DNA of 61,453 bases from Nocardia alni (GCF_019038435.1 NZ_JAGPOX010000044.1:1-61453), one strand, 5' to 3'; positions 24,749 through 33,580 are shown, counted from the stretch's first letter. Made by a program: numbers and translations. Notes: generated from the letters alone by a model not told the origin.

Positions 24749-25630
24749 CTATTCGCCGAACGACCACTCGTGACCCCAGTAGCTGTCGGCGGTCATCTCC
24801 TCGGCGACATAGTCCGGTCCGACGAGCATTCCCTCACAACCGAATTCGAGATCCCAGCCGCCGGGTGTGCGAACGTAGAAGGAGACCATCTTGTCGTTGG
24901 TGTGCCGCCCCAGGGTGGAGGACAGGTGATATCCGGCCTTGCCCACCCGATCCAGGGCGCGACCGACGTCGTCCAGCGCGTCCACCTCCACCATGATGTG
25001 CACCAAACCCGGTCCGTCCGGGCGGGATCCGGGAATCAGCGCGAGGCTGTGGTGGCGCTGGTTGACGCCGAAGAAGCGAATCCACATCGGCTGATCGGGC
25101 GGGCCGATCCGGAACGAGCCGCGCGCGACGAAATCCAGTACCTCGGCGTAGAACCAGCGCGCGGCCTCCAGATCCGGCACCGGCAGCACCACGTGCCCCA
25201 GACCCATGTTCCCGGTGACGAATCGGGCGCCGTACCTGGTCAGCACGGGGCTGTGGTCCAGCAGCGGCCCGTGGAACACCTCCACCGTCAACCCCGACGG
25301 GTCGGTGAAGCCGATGACCTCCTCGGCGTGCCGTGCGGCGGCCTGTTCGGTCGACAACGCGACGACCGCGACACCGGCCTTCTCCAGCGCCTCACGGACC
25401 AGCGCCAGCGAGGTGGCGTCGGCGACCTGCCAGCCGACGGCGAGCACCTCGTCGCGTTCGCCGGGCACCAGCTCCAGCCGGTAGGTGTGCTCATCCATTC
25501 TCAGGTAGATCGAATCCTTGTTGGGCCCTTGGCCTTCGGCGAAGCCGATGGTGTCGAACGCGAACCCGCGCCAGGCGGCGACATCGGCGATGCCGATCCG
25601 CACATAGCCGAGGGAGCTGAAGGCAGCCAC
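24749..25630 (-). CDS. Extradiol ring-cleavage dioxygenase, 2,3-dihydroxybiphenyl 1,2-dioxygenase (BphC/HsaC) type
   Basis: Type I (VOC-fold) extradiol dioxygenase, 293 residues, two tandem VOC modules. The iron ligands are conserved: His146 (LGHVVLP), His211 (VHIMVEVD) and Glu262 (WDLEFG). Active-site His194 (QRHHSLAL) and Tyr252 (SFYVRTPGG) are also present, so it should be active on a catechol-type substrate. Known relatives cleave dihydroxybiphenyl or the steroid catechol 3,4-DHSA. The flavin reductase upstream fits a two-component monooxygenase/dioxygenase pathway, but the monooxygenase itself is not in the window. Substrate left open. Confidence 0.9.
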   Translation of the reverse strand: MAAFSSLGYVRIGIADVAAWRGFAFDTIGFAEGQGPNKDSIYLRMDEHTYRLELVPGERDEVLAVGWQVADATSLALVREALEKAGVAVVALSTEQAAARHAEEVIGFTDPSGLTVEVFHGPLLDHSPVLTRYGARFVTGNMGLGHVVLPVPDLEAARWFYAEVLDFVARGSFRIGPPDQPMWIRFFGVNQRHHSLALIPGSRPDGPGLVHIMVEVDALDDVGRALDRVGKAGYHLSSTLGRHTNDKMVSFYVRTPGGWDLEFGCEGMLVGPDYVAEEMTADSYWGHEWSFGE

Positions 25631-25642
25631 TGTGGGTACTCC

Positions 25643-25900
25643 TTATCCGATTTCATGAAGCGGCATACCGCCGCGGGTGCGCACATCGCTCTCGCGTGTG
25701 CTGACGCCGATGACCCCTGCCGCCACCGCATCCTCGATGCTGTCGCGCAGCATCGGACAGGCGCGTATCCGCGCGTCGGCGCCCTCGATCTCGATGCAGG
25801 CCGACGCGGCCCCGGCGGTCCACTGCACGCTCGTATGCGCCAGGCTGTACTTCTCCACCAGCACACACGAGCCGCATGCACGGCAGGAAACCTGTTCCAT
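25643..25900 (-). CDS. Small Cys-rich protein, ferredoxin-like, between dioxygenase and flavin reductase
   Basis: 85 residues from the ATG at 25900, with AGAGAGG upstream. Cys6, Cys9 and Cys12 form CxxCxxC (VSCRACGSCVLVEKYSLAH), with further Cys at 35 and 48. The pattern suggests an iron-sulfur or zinc site, but it does not match a standard 2[4Fe-4S] ferredoxin or a Rieske protein. It ends 12 bases before the dioxygenase start, so the two are co-transcribed. A role in electron transfer to, or reactivation of, the extradiol enzyme is a possibility from context only. Confidence 0.65.
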   Translation of the reverse strand: MEQVSCRACGSCVLVEKYSLAHTSVQWTAGAASACIEIEGADARIRACPMLRDSIEDAVAAGVIGVSTRESDVRTRGGMPLHEIG

Positions 25901-26054
25901 ACCAACCTCTCTCAAATATTCTCGGCCGCAACTCCACGCCATGCGCGGATAGTGCGGACCGGCGGGCGGTCCAGAACGTGCGGGTACAGGGTCACACCGA
26001 TAGTGACGCCCCGTGCGCCCGCCGGCAGTTCGCAGTCCCAGTGGCCGGGAGCCC

Positions 26055-26534
26055 TTACCCCAGCCGCTCGAATGCCGCCCGGTAGAACAGCAGCGGCGGT
26101 TCCTCGGAATGTTCGGCCAGCGCGGTGACCCGGGCGACGACGATGGTGTGATCGCCGCCGTCGATCTCGCGTTCCACCTCGCAGTCGATCGCGGCCAGCG
26201 CACCGTCGAGCCTGGGCGAACCGTTTTCCGAAGGCGTCCAATCGATTCCGGCGAACTTGTCGGCGCCGCTGCGGGCCAGCGCCCGGCACACCTCCCGCTG
26301 ATCGTGGGCCAGGATGTTGACGCACAGACGGCCCGCGCGCCGGATGCGCGGCCACGAGGTGGAGGTGCGCGCCGGGAAGAAGCACACGGCGGGCGGGTCG
26401 AGTGACAGCGAGGCGAACGACTGGCAGGAAAACCCCACCGGCACGCCGTCGTCCAGGGCGGTGATCACGGTGACGCCGGTACAGAACCGACTCAGTACGG
26501 CCTTGAAGTGTGCGGGCGCATCCACCTGCTGCAC
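26055..26534 (-). CDS. Flavin reductase domain protein (HsaB-type monooxygenase component)
   Basis: 159 residues from the GTG at 26534 with AAGGAG upstream. Flavin reductase family landmarks are FKAVLSRFCTGVTVITALDDGVPVGFSCQSFASLSLDPPAVCFFPARTSTSWP, then VNILAHDQ and DGGDHTIVVARV. It supplies reduced FMN/FAD to a partner monooxygenase such as HsaA. No oxygenase gene is adjacent. It belongs with the Cys-rich protein and the extradiol dioxygenase in one minus-strand unit, facing the IclR gene. Confidence 0.88.
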   Translation of the reverse strand: MQQVDAPAHFKAVLSRFCTGVTVITALDDGVPVGFSCQSFASLSLDPPAVCFFPARTSTSWPRIRRAGRLCVNILAHDQREVCRALARSGADKFAGIDWTPSENGSPRLDGALAAIDCEVEREIDGGDHTIVVARVTALAEHSEEPPLLFYRAAFERLG

Positions 26535-26552
26535 GGCGGCTCCTTATTTCGA

Positions 26553-26568
26553 TCAGATATATAGCTGA
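26553..26568. promoter_or_regulatory. Imperfect palindrome upstream of the flavin reductase unit
   Basis: TCAGATATATAGCTGA is symmetrical except for one pair. It lies 18 bases upstream of the flavin reductase GTG in the intergenic region shared with the IclR gene. It may be an IclR operator or simply the promoter -10 area. Confidence 0.4.
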
Positions 26569-26766
26569 ACATAATGAGACCAGGTCACGCGGCGGTCGGG
26601 TCAATACGTAGCCCCGGTCACCGGGAACGAATCGGTAGGAGATACGTAGTTCCACCGATTCGCCGCCCCGCCGGGCCGGGCCACTGTGACTGGTGACACA
26701 TGAGAAAAAGCCGCACATGCCTAGTCGGAATACTTCTAGACTGCATATGAGCCAACGGAGGTACAT

Positions 26767-27615
26767 ATGGCCGTCACCGTGCTGCCCGTAGCCGAACGCC
26801 CCATTCCCGCACCGCGCCGGTCCGCACCCGGCCCCGGGCCGGCGAGCGCCGAACCGGCCCGCACCATCCCGGTGTCGATGATCGAGCGGATGACGCTCAT
26901 CCTGGACGCCTTCGACGCCGCCACCCCCGCACTGACCCTGCTGGAAATCGTTGAGCGGACCGGACTTCCACGTTCCACCGTGCATCGCATCCTGGACCAG
27001 ATGATCCGCCTGCGCTGGCTCGCGCACACCTCGGGCGGCTACCGCCTGGGCATGCGCACCCTGGAACTGGGCGGCCTGACCGCCGACCACAACGAGATCC
27101 GCGACGCGGTCGGCCCGCTGCTGCACGAACTGGCCCAGCGCACCGGCATGGTGGGGCATCTCGGCGTGCTCGACGGCCGCGATGTGGTGTATCTGGACAA
27201 GGTCGGCGGCCGCTTCTCGGCCACGCTACCAACCCGCCTGGGCGGCCGGATGCCCGCGCATGCAACGGGTTTGGGCAAGGCGATGCTCGCCGCCCTGGAT
27301 CCGGCCATCGCCGAGGCCGCATTCAGGACCCGGCTGCCGCGACTGACCCCGCACACCTTCAGCGAGCCCGACACCTTACGGCGCGAGTTGGACCGTATCC
27401 GGCTGCGCCAGGGCGTGGCCATCGACCACGAGGAGGCGGTGGCCGGAATCGCCTGTGTCGCAGCCCCGTTGCGCGGTCGCGGTGTGCCGACGGCCGCACT
27501 GTCACTGTCCGGTCCGGCCGACGCGATGAGTTTCGACCGGCTGGCCCGGGTGGTCCTCGAGGTCGCGCACGAGGCCGGGCGCACGCTGTACCCCCGGTGC
27601 GCACGGTGGCGATAG
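26767..27615 (+). CDS. IclR-family transcriptional regulator
   Basis: 282 residues; ATG at 26767 preceded by GGAGG. Residues 1-35 are a Pro/Ala-rich lead. HTH: TLLEIVERTGLPRSTVHRILDQMIRLRWLAHTSGGYRLG. The effector domain carries the usual HLGVLDGRDVVYLDKVGG, PAHATGLGKAMLAAL and IDHEEAVAGIACVAAPL. IclR proteins often govern aromatic or steroid catabolism, which matches the divergent dioxygenase group. The intergenic 232 bases hold a palindrome. Confidence 0.9.
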   Translation: MAVTVLPVAERPIPAPRRSAPGPGPASAEPARTIPVSMIERMTLILDAFDAATPALTLLEIVERTGLPRSTVHRILDQMIRLRWLAHTSGGYRLGMRTLELGGLTADHNEIRDAVGPLLHELAQRTGMVGHLGVLDGRDVVYLDKVGGRFSATLPTRLGGRMPAHATGLGKAMLAALDPAIAEAAFRTRLPRLTPHTFSEPDTLRRELDRIRLRQGVAIDHEEAVAGIACVAAPLRGRGVPTAALSLSGPADAMSFDRLARVVLEVAHEAGRTLYPRCARWR

Positions 27616-27631
27616 TTACCGACCGCACTAT
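27612..27631. promoter_or_regulatory. Possible PadR operator
   Basis: ATAGT and ACTAT are inverted arms ten bases apart, about 22 bases before the preferred PadR start. PadR proteins commonly bind two short inverted arms 8-10 bases apart. The site overlaps the end of the IclR gene. Weak evidence. Confidence 0.3.
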
Positions 27632-27653
27632 GCCTGAGCGATATAGTTCGGCC

Positions 27654-28283
27654 ATGCCGTCCGGTTCCGATCTGCCGACCACCTCCTGGGCCGTGCTGGG
27701 GATGCTCTCGCACGCCGATGAGCTCTCGGGCTACGACCTGAAGAAGTGGGCCGACTGGAGTCTGCAGTTCTTCTATTGGAGCCCCTCGTTCAGCCAGATC
27801 TACGCCGAGCTCAAGCGCCTGGAGAAGCACGGTTACGCCACCTCGCGGACCGTGCTGTCCGAGGACGGCGTCCGTGGCAAGCGCATGTACGCGATCACCC
27901 CCGCCGGACGGGAGGCGGTGTCGCACTGGGTGAATCACTCCCCGGTCGAGGCGCCGGTGCTCAAACACAGTGTGATGCTGCGCGCCTGGCTCGGGCATCT
28001 GGCCGAACCGGATCGGCTGCGCGAGATCCTCACCGAGCACATCGACTACGCCGAGGCGATGCGCCGCCGGGCCGAGGCCGACGCCGAGGGGTCGAAGACC
28101 AACCCGGACTGGGCGTTTCCGAGCGCGGTCCTGCGCTGGTGCGTGCGCCACTACGAAGCCGAGCGCGAATTCGCCAAGGATCTGCTGGCCGACCTGGACA
28201 AACTGGCCACGACCGGGCGAAATCCCCGAGGGCGCAGCCGATCCCGGCGCACCGCCAAGCCTCGGGGGTCCACCCGGCCGTGA
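27654..28283 (+). CDS. PadR-family transcriptional regulator
   Basis: 209 residues from the ATG at 27654; in-frame ATG 27630 or GTG 27597 would add residues that do not look conserved. N-terminal winged helix: TTSWAVLGMLSHADELSGYDLKKWADWSLQFFYWSPSFSQIYAELKRLEKHGYATSRTV, then the wing GKRMYAITPAGREAVSHWV. The long C-terminal helical part is the Vir_act_alpha_C-type dimer domain. It ends in a basic tail. It follows IclR closely and is convergent with the methyltransferase. Target unknown. Confidence 0.88.
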   Translation: MPSGSDLPTTSWAVLGMLSHADELSGYDLKKWADWSLQFFYWSPSFSQIYAELKRLEKHGYATSRTVLSEDGVRGKRMYAITPAGREAVSHWVNHSPVEAPVLKHSVMLRAWLGHLAEPDRLREILTEHIDYAEAMRRRAEADAEGSKTNPDWAFPSAVLRWCVRHYEAEREFAKDLLADLDKLATTGRNPRGRSRSRRTAKPRGSTRP

Positions 28284-28302
28284 GCACCCACGCCGGCCGC
28301 GC

Positions 28303-28968
28303 TCAGCGGCGCAGGAAGCGGGCCAGCCAGGCCTGGGCATCCACGGTGCCGTCGGCGGCGACCTTCAGCTCCGGCGGAATCCGCTCCGCCACGGTCTCGG
28401 TGACCCTGCCGCGGTAGCGGGCGGGCCGCAGCTCCTCCAATTCCCATCCGGCACCGAATGATTCACGAATCAGCTGGTCGCTGACGCGCGGACCGAAACC
28501 CTCCTCGACATCCGAGAGCGCCAGCACGTGCACACGCCCGCCCGGCGCGCACAGCCTGCGCAGGGCGCGCTCATAGCTCGCGCGCGCCTGATCGTCCTCG
28601 CGGAAGATGTGGAACAACGCGCTGTCCACGATGGTGTCGAAGACGCCGAGCTCCGCGGCCAGATCCGGATCATCGCCGATCGCCACCATATCGGCGAGCT
28701 CGAATCGGGCGGCGGAAATGCCCTTTCCGGCGGCGTTGCGACGGGCATGAGCCAGCGCGCTGGGTGACAGGTCGACCCCGAACACGTCATGGCCCAACGC
28801 GGTCAGCGCGATGGTGTGCTCTCCGGCGCCGCAGCCGGCGTCCAGGACCCGCCCGCGGATCCAGCCGTCGCGTTCGAGCGCGAGGATCTCCGGTTGTGGT
28901 TCCCCGATCACCCAGGGTGCGGTGTCGTTGTCGTAGGCGGCGTTCCAACGGTCTACAGCGTGTGTCAT
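28303..28968 (-). CDS. Class I SAM-dependent methyltransferase
   Basis: 221 residues from the ATG at 28968 with AGG upstream. SAM-binding motif I is VLDAGCGAGEHTIALTALGHDVFGVDLSPSALAHARR; motif with FDTIVDSALFHIF follows. The N-terminal WNAAYDNDTAPWVIGEPQPEI resembles thiopurine-methyltransferase-like (TehB-type) small-molecule methyltransferases. Cytoplasmic. Substrate not deducible. Confidence 0.85.
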   Translation of the reverse strand: MTHAVDRWNAAYDNDTAPWVIGEPQPEILALERDGWIRGRVLDAGCGAGEHTIALTALGHDVFGVDLSPSALAHARRNAAGKGISAARFELADMVAIGDDPDLAAELGVFDTIVDSALFHIFREDDQARASYERALRRLCAPGGRVHVLALSDVEEGFGPRVSDQLIRESFGAGWELEELRPARYRGRVTETVAERIPPELKVAADGTVDAQAWLARFLRR

Positions 28969-29114
28969 ACCCCTACCTTGCAACCTCGAGCTAACTCGAG
29001 GTCAAGCCGTTCGCGAGCACCCTGCCCCAACCCGGTCTCGACAGAATGCGGGCCGCATCCGCCGGTGGCGGCAGGCACATCCTTCAACCGCGCGCGACAA
29101 CCGGTGCGGGCACG

Positions 29115-29537
29115 TCAGACGGGCTTATCCCCTTGCGCCAACCAGCTTTTCACCCGGGCCGCGGAGGCACGCGAGCACCACGCGTCCTGCACGACCTCAC
29201 GCAGTTCGTCCAGACCGAGCTCACCGATTCGGCCGGCTCGCACCAGCACCGTCAGATGCCCGTCGAAATGCTCGGTGGTGAACCAGGGCGAGTCCGGATC
29301 CTGCACCAGCGCAAGCTTGTCGGACTCCGACGGAACCCAGATGACGATCACGTCGGTGTACCGCTCCCCCGTGTCCGGATCGACGGCGTCCGGACGCGGG
29401 GTGCGGAAGAAGACGAACGACTTGCGCCCGACCTGATAGACCGGATTCTCCTGCGACCCGTACTCGATCGTGACGTGCGGCATGGCCATCGCCAGCTCGT
29501 GCACGTCCTCGACTCGCGCGCGCCGCGCCCGGGGCAC
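29115..29537 (-). CDS. MmcQ/YjbR family protein
   Basis: 140 residues from a GTG at 29537, three bases after the stop of the LLM oxidoreductase gene, so co-transcribed. Small alpha/beta double-wing fold typical of MmcQ/YjbR: VHELAMAMPHVTIEYGSQENPVYQVGRKSFVFFR, DVIVIWVPSESDKLALVQDP, WFTTEHFDGHLTVLVRAGRI. Some relatives bind DNA; most have no known role. Confidence 0.82.
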   Translation of the reverse strand: MPRARRARVEDVHELAMAMPHVTIEYGSQENPVYQVGRKSFVFFRTPRPDAVDPDTGERYTDVIVIWVPSESDKLALVQDPDSPWFTTEHFDGHLTVLVRAGRIGELGLDELREVVQDAWCSRASAARVKSWLAQGDKPV

Positions 29538-29540
29538 GGC

Positions 29541-30452
29541 TCAGTCCGCCAGCCCGGTGAGCACCGCGCGGGTCCGCGCCGCATCCGAGCCGCCGACGAA
29601 CATCGCGGCGACGAACTCGGTCGCACCCGCCGCGAAGACCTCGTGAATACGCTCGGTCACATACTCTTCCGAACCGATGATGGCCAGGTCCGCAGGGCCC
29701 TGCGCACCCTCGCGGTCCATCATCGCCCGATACGACGGCAGCTGGTCGTACATCACGAACGTCTTGGCGGCCCGCTCGCGCGCGGCGTCGACATCGTCGG
29801 TGACGCAGACCGGCAGCGAGCACACCACGCGCGGCGCGGGCCGCTGGGCCTCGGCCGCCGCGGCGGTGATGATCGGCGCGATGTGCTCGCGAATGGTGGC
29901 CGGACCGGTCATCCACAGCACGGTGCCGTCGCTCGCCGAGCCCGCGAGCTTCAGCATCGCCGGGCCCATCGCGGCGAGCAGCACCGGAACGCGGCCCTCG
30001 TTGGGGACCGACAGCGCGAGGTTGGCTGTCACCGTCTCACCCGAGAAGGAGACCGGCTTGCCGTCGAGCAGCGGGTTGAGCACCGACAGGTACTCCCGCA
30101 TGTGCCGGGCGGGCCGCTCGAAGTCGTAACCGAACATATTCTCGATCACGATTCGATGCGACAGCCCGATGCCGAGCGTGAACCGCCCCGGACCGACCGC
30201 GAGCGCGGTGGTGCGCGCCTGCTGCGCCATCGTCCCGGGATGCCGCGGGTAGGTGGGCACCACGGCGGTGCCCAGCTCGATGCCCGGCACCTGGCTGCCC
30301 GCGACAGCCAGCGCGGTGAGCGCGTCGACGCCGAAGATATGCGACAGCCAGGCCGAGTCGAAGCCCTCGTCGGCGGCCGCGCGCAGTTCGTCGGTGAGTG
30401 TCCGCAGGCCGTCCGGCCCGGTCGGTTCGTTGAGCAGGATGCCGATCCGCAC
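29541..30452 (-). CDS. LLM-class F420-dependent-type oxidoreductase
   Basis: 303 residues from a GTG at 30452 with GAGGAG eight bases upstream. Luciferase-like monooxygenase fold: IGILLNEPTGPDGLRTLTDELRAAADEGFDSAWLSHIFGVDALT, VVPTYPRHPGTMAQQARTTALAVGPGRFTLGIGLSH, and VPVLLAAMGPAMLKLAGSASDGTVLWM. These segments fit the F420-using branch common in Nocardia and Mycobacterium. The substrate is unknown. Divergent from the LuxR-type regulator with about 100 bases between starts. Confidence 0.85.
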   Translation of the reverse strand: MRIGILLNEPTGPDGLRTLTDELRAAADEGFDSAWLSHIFGVDALTALAVAGSQVPGIELGTAVVPTYPRHPGTMAQQARTTALAVGPGRFTLGIGLSHRIVIENMFGYDFERPARHMREYLSVLNPLLDGKPVSFSGETVTANLALSVPNEGRVPVLLAAMGPAMLKLAGSASDGTVLWMTGPATIREHIAPIITAAAAEAQRPAPRVVCSLPVCVTDDVDAARERAAKTFVMYDQLPSYRAMMDREGAQGPADLAIIGSEEYVTERIHEVFAAGATEFVAAMFVGGSDAARTRAVLTGLAD

Positions 30453-30553
30453 GTCAGGTCTCCTCGGGGGATTCGGTGGTACGTCGATGTACCGCACAGC
30501 CTATCGCCCGTTCCCGGGCTGTCCACAGGCAGCCGCGCGCTAATGTGGCGGAC

Positions 30554-32863
30554 ATGGCGCGCCGTGTGATCGGGAACCTCCCCGCCGAGGTCACCAGCTT
30601 CATCGGCCGCCACGACGAACTGGCCGAGGCGCGGCGGCTCCTGCCGACCACACGGGTGCTCACGTTGCTCGGGCCGGGCGGGATCGGCAAGACCCGGCTG
30701 TCGCGGCAGCTGGGCGCGGCCGCCGGACGCGCCTTTCGGGACGGGGTGTGGCTGGTCGAACTGGCCGACGTGCACGACCCGGATCTGGTCACGCTCACGG
30801 TGGCCGAGGCGCTGCACCTGCGCGACGACACCACCGCCCCGCTGCCGCGCCTGCTGGAGTTTCTCGCAGCCAAGCGGCTGCTGCTGATCCTGGACAACTG
30901 CGAACATCTGATCGATGCGTGCGCCGCGCTGGTCGAGCGCATCGTGACCGCCACGACCGGGGTGCGGGTGGTGGCCACCAGCCGGGAGGTGCTGGGCATC
31001 GCCGGCGAGCAGGTGATGCCGGTGCCACCCCTGCCGGTCGGTGATATCCCCGGTGCGCACGTGGTTCCCGCCGAGCACGACAGCGACGCGGTGCGGCTGC
31101 TGGTCGAGCGGGCGAGCGCGGTCGACCCCGGTTTCGCCAGTACACCCGCCAATCGCGTCACCCTGGCCGCGATCTGCCGCCGCCTCGACGGTATGCCGCT
31201 GGCGCTGGAGCTGGCGGCCCTGCGGCTGCGCGTGCTGTCCCCCGCGCAGCTGCTGGACCGGCTCGACGACACGATGGGGCTGCTGCGCACCGGCCCGCGC
31301 ACCGCGCCGCAGCGCCGGCAGACGATCGAGGGCGCGGTCCGCTGGAGCTATGAGCTCTGCACACCTGCCGAACAAATGCTGTGGCAACAACTCTCGGTCT
31401 TCGCGGGTGGTCTGGACATCGACGCCGCCGAGGCGGTGTGCCTGCTGCCCGGCCACGATCTCATCGACGCGCTGTCCGGCCTGGTCGACAAGTCGGTGCT
31501 GGCCCTGCGCCGCACCGACGATGCGGCGAGATATTCGATGCTGGAACCGATCCGGCAGTTCGGGCACGATCGGCTGGCCGAATCCGGCGGCGAGACGGCG
31601 GTGCGCGAGCGGCACCGCGACCACTATCGGCTGCTGGCCCTGCGCGGGTACCGCGCCTACGGCAACCACGAGGATCTGGCCTGGTTCGGCGCCGTGGACC
31701 GGGATCACGCGAATATCCGTTCGGCCCTGCAGTTCTCACTCACCGATACCCCTCATCTGGCGCTGGACACCGCGACGGCGCTGCGCCCGTACTGGGAGCA
31801 CTACCGATTCCTGTCCGAGGGGGTGCGCTGGATCATGGACTCCCTGGCGCGCGCACCGGACGCGACGGCGGCCGAGCGGGCACTGGCGCTGGCGTCGGCA
31901 GGCTCGCTGGCCGCGTCGCTGTCCGATCGCGAGTCGGCGGCGCTGTACGTCGACGAGAGTGCCGCGCTGGCAATGGATCTGGGCGCGATCGACATCCTCG
32001 CCGAGACGCGGCTGGACCAGGCGCTGATCGCGTTCACCGACGGCGACAACGCGTTGTCGCTGACCCTGTCCGACCAGGCCGCGGCACTGGCCCGCGAGGC
32101 CGGGCATGTCGCGGCCGAAATGGACAGCCTCGCATATGGATTCTTGTGTGCGACACTGCTCGAGGACGACCGCTCGACCCAGATCGCGGAGAAGTTCCGG
32201 GCGGTGACCGAACGCCAGGGCGTGCACATGCTGGGTGGATTGGCGCTGTGGGCGGTCGGGGTCGATCACTGGCGGCACGGCAACCAGGACGCGGCCGCGG
32301 CGTATATGAGCCGGGCGGTCGAGACCTTCGCGGATTTCGACCGATGTGTCTGGCTGGCCTCGGTTTTCGACGGTATGGCCTGGACGGCGGCCGCGCGCGG
32401 GGATATGGAGCGCGCGGCGCGACTGATGGGTGCGGCACAGACGTTGCAGCGCAGCACGGTACGGCTGGCACACGCCATCACCACCGCGATCGGCGAGAAG
32501 GTCCGCGTTCAGGTCCAGGAAGTGCTGGGCGAAAACGAGTTTCGCGCGGCCTACGACATCGGTGCGGCGCTGGCGTTACCCGCTGCCATAGATTTCGCCT
32601 TGGGCCGCAAGCCCGAAGCCGCAGCCGTACCACCGGATCCGGTGCGTACCAAGAGAAGCGAGACATTCGCCCCCACCTCGCTCACCCGTCGCGAGACCGA
32701 TATCGCCCGCCTGATCGCCGCCGGACACACCAACAAGCGCATCGCCGCCGAACTGGTGATCTCGGTGCGCACCGCCGAGACCCACGTGCAGCACATACTC
32801 ACCAAGCTCGACTTCACCTCCCGCACCCAGATCGTCGGGTGGGTCCGCGACCACGATCTGTGA
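30554..32863 (+). CDS. Large LuxR-family regulator with NB-ARC/AAA-type ATPase and helical repeats
   Basis: 769 residues from the ATG at 30554. After GNLPAEVTSFIGRHDELAEARRLL comes Walker A (LGPGGIGKTRLS) and Walker B-like LLLILDNCEHLIDACA. A winged-helix and a TPR-like helical section (about 350-650) follow. The C-terminal 65 residues are the LuxR HTH (SLTRRETDIARLIAAGHTNKRIAAELVISVRTAETHVQHILTKL). Such STAND-type regulators bind DNA as ATP-dependent oligomers after sensing a ligand through the repeats. It is divergent from the LLM oxidoreductase, a likely target. Confidence 0.9.
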   Translation: MARRVIGNLPAEVTSFIGRHDELAEARRLLPTTRVLTLLGPGGIGKTRLSRQLGAAAGRAFRDGVWLVELADVHDPDLVTLTVAEALHLRDDTTAPLPRLLEFLAAKRLLLILDNCEHLIDACAALVERIVTATTGVRVVATSREVLGIAGEQVMPVPPLPVGDIPGAHVVPAEHDSDAVRLLVERASAVDPGFASTPANRVTLAAICRRLDGMPLALELAALRLRVLSPAQLLDRLDDTMGLLRTGPRTAPQRRQTIEGAVRWSYELCTPAEQMLWQQLSVFAGGLDIDAAEAVCLLPGHDLIDALSGLVDKSVLALRRTDDAARYSMLEPIRQFGHDRLAESGGETAVRERHRDHYRLLALRGYRAYGNHEDLAWFGAVDRDHANIRSALQFSLTDTPHLALDTATALRPYWEHYRFLSEGVRWIMDSLARAPDATAAERALALASAGSLAASLSDRESAALYVDESAALAMDLGAIDILAETRLDQALIAFTDGDNALSLTLSDQAAALAREAGHVAAEMDSLAYGFLCATLLEDDRSTQIAEKFRAVTERQGVHMLGGLALWAVGVDHWRHGNQDAAAAYMSRAVETFADFDRCVWLASVFDGMAWTAAARGDMERAARLMGAAQTLQRSTVRLAHAITTAIGEKVRVQVQEVLGENEFRAAYDIGAALALPAAIDFALGRKPEAAAVPPDPVRTKRSETFAPTSLTRRETDIARLIAAGHTNKRIAAELVISVRTAETHVQHILTKLDFTSRTQIVGWVRDHDL

Positions 32864-32868
32864 TCCGG

Positions 32869-33390
32869 CTACTCGCCGGTCACGCCGTCGATGCGTTCGC
32901 GCAGCAGATCCGCGTGGCCGTTGTGCCGCGCGTACTCGGTCACCATGTGCAGGTACACCCAGCGCAGGCTGATCTCCCGATCCCAGTGCGGATGGACGAA
33001 GGTGTAATCGAGGTCCAGCCGCGCTACCGCGGCGTCACACAGCGCGATCTCGGTGCGGTACATCTCCAGATCGCGCTCCACGTCGGCCCGGTCGGCGTCA
33101 GCGAAGTCACCCTCGGCGTTGTCGGCGCCGCAGTACAGAGAACTAACCCGCTGCCCTGCCGACCGCAGCCGAAACCACGCCCGCTCCACCTCGGTCAGAT
33201 GCCTGACCAGTCCCACCAGCGACATGGACGAGGGCTCCACGCTCCGCCGCTTCATCTGCTCGGCGGTCAGCCCTTGGCATTTCCACAGCAGCGTCATCCG
33301 CTCCTTGTCCAACTGCGACCGCACCACCTCCCGCTCACTGCCCACCAGCAGTTCCGGCCCACGCCGCACCTCCGGCGATATCCATGTCAT
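32869..33390 (-). CDS. DinB-family (DUF664) protein
   Basis: 173 residues, four-helix DinB fold of the DUF664 type: SQLDKERMTLLWKCQGLTAEQMKRRSVEPSSMSLVGLVRHLTEVERAWFR, then LRWVYLHMVTEYARHNGHADLLRERIDG. The His residues in VRHLTEVE and EYARHNGHADL are the usual metal-binding triad, so it may be a metal- and thiol-dependent S-transferase or hydrolase. Mycothiol use is possible in this phylum. Convergent with the LuxR gene, five bases apart. Confidence 0.88.
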   Translation of the reverse strand: MTWISPEVRRGPELLVGSEREVVRSQLDKERMTLLWKCQGLTAEQMKRRSVEPSSMSLVGLVRHLTEVERAWFRLRSAGQRVSSLYCGADNAEGDFADADRADVERDLEMYRTEIALCDAAVARLDLDYTFVHPHWDREISLRWVYLHMVTEYARHNGHADLLRERIDGVTGE

Positions 33391-33580
33391 GCCCAGACCC
33401 TAGGCCCCACGTAGACGAGGACGACACCGAGTTTCCGGACCTCGTTTCCCAAGCGGCAACTGTTTCGCACCGACATGGGTAACTTGCCGGGTACGGGCTA
33501 ACCCGATCGTCGGACACACGGCAGGCGCCAACGGTATCGGCCGGACACTGGTCCGGCTCGAGGCGCGGAGAGGCAGAGCA

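Noticed and set aside
26055..26203. A frameshift in the flavin reductase that would join it to the downstream protein-like frame
   Set aside because: The flavin reductase ends normally for its family at LLFYRAAFERLG, so no frameshift is needed.
31381..33414. A 677-codon plus-strand frame overlapping the LuxR-type regulator and DinB gene
   Set aside because: It overlaps both recognised genes in a different frame and has no domain.
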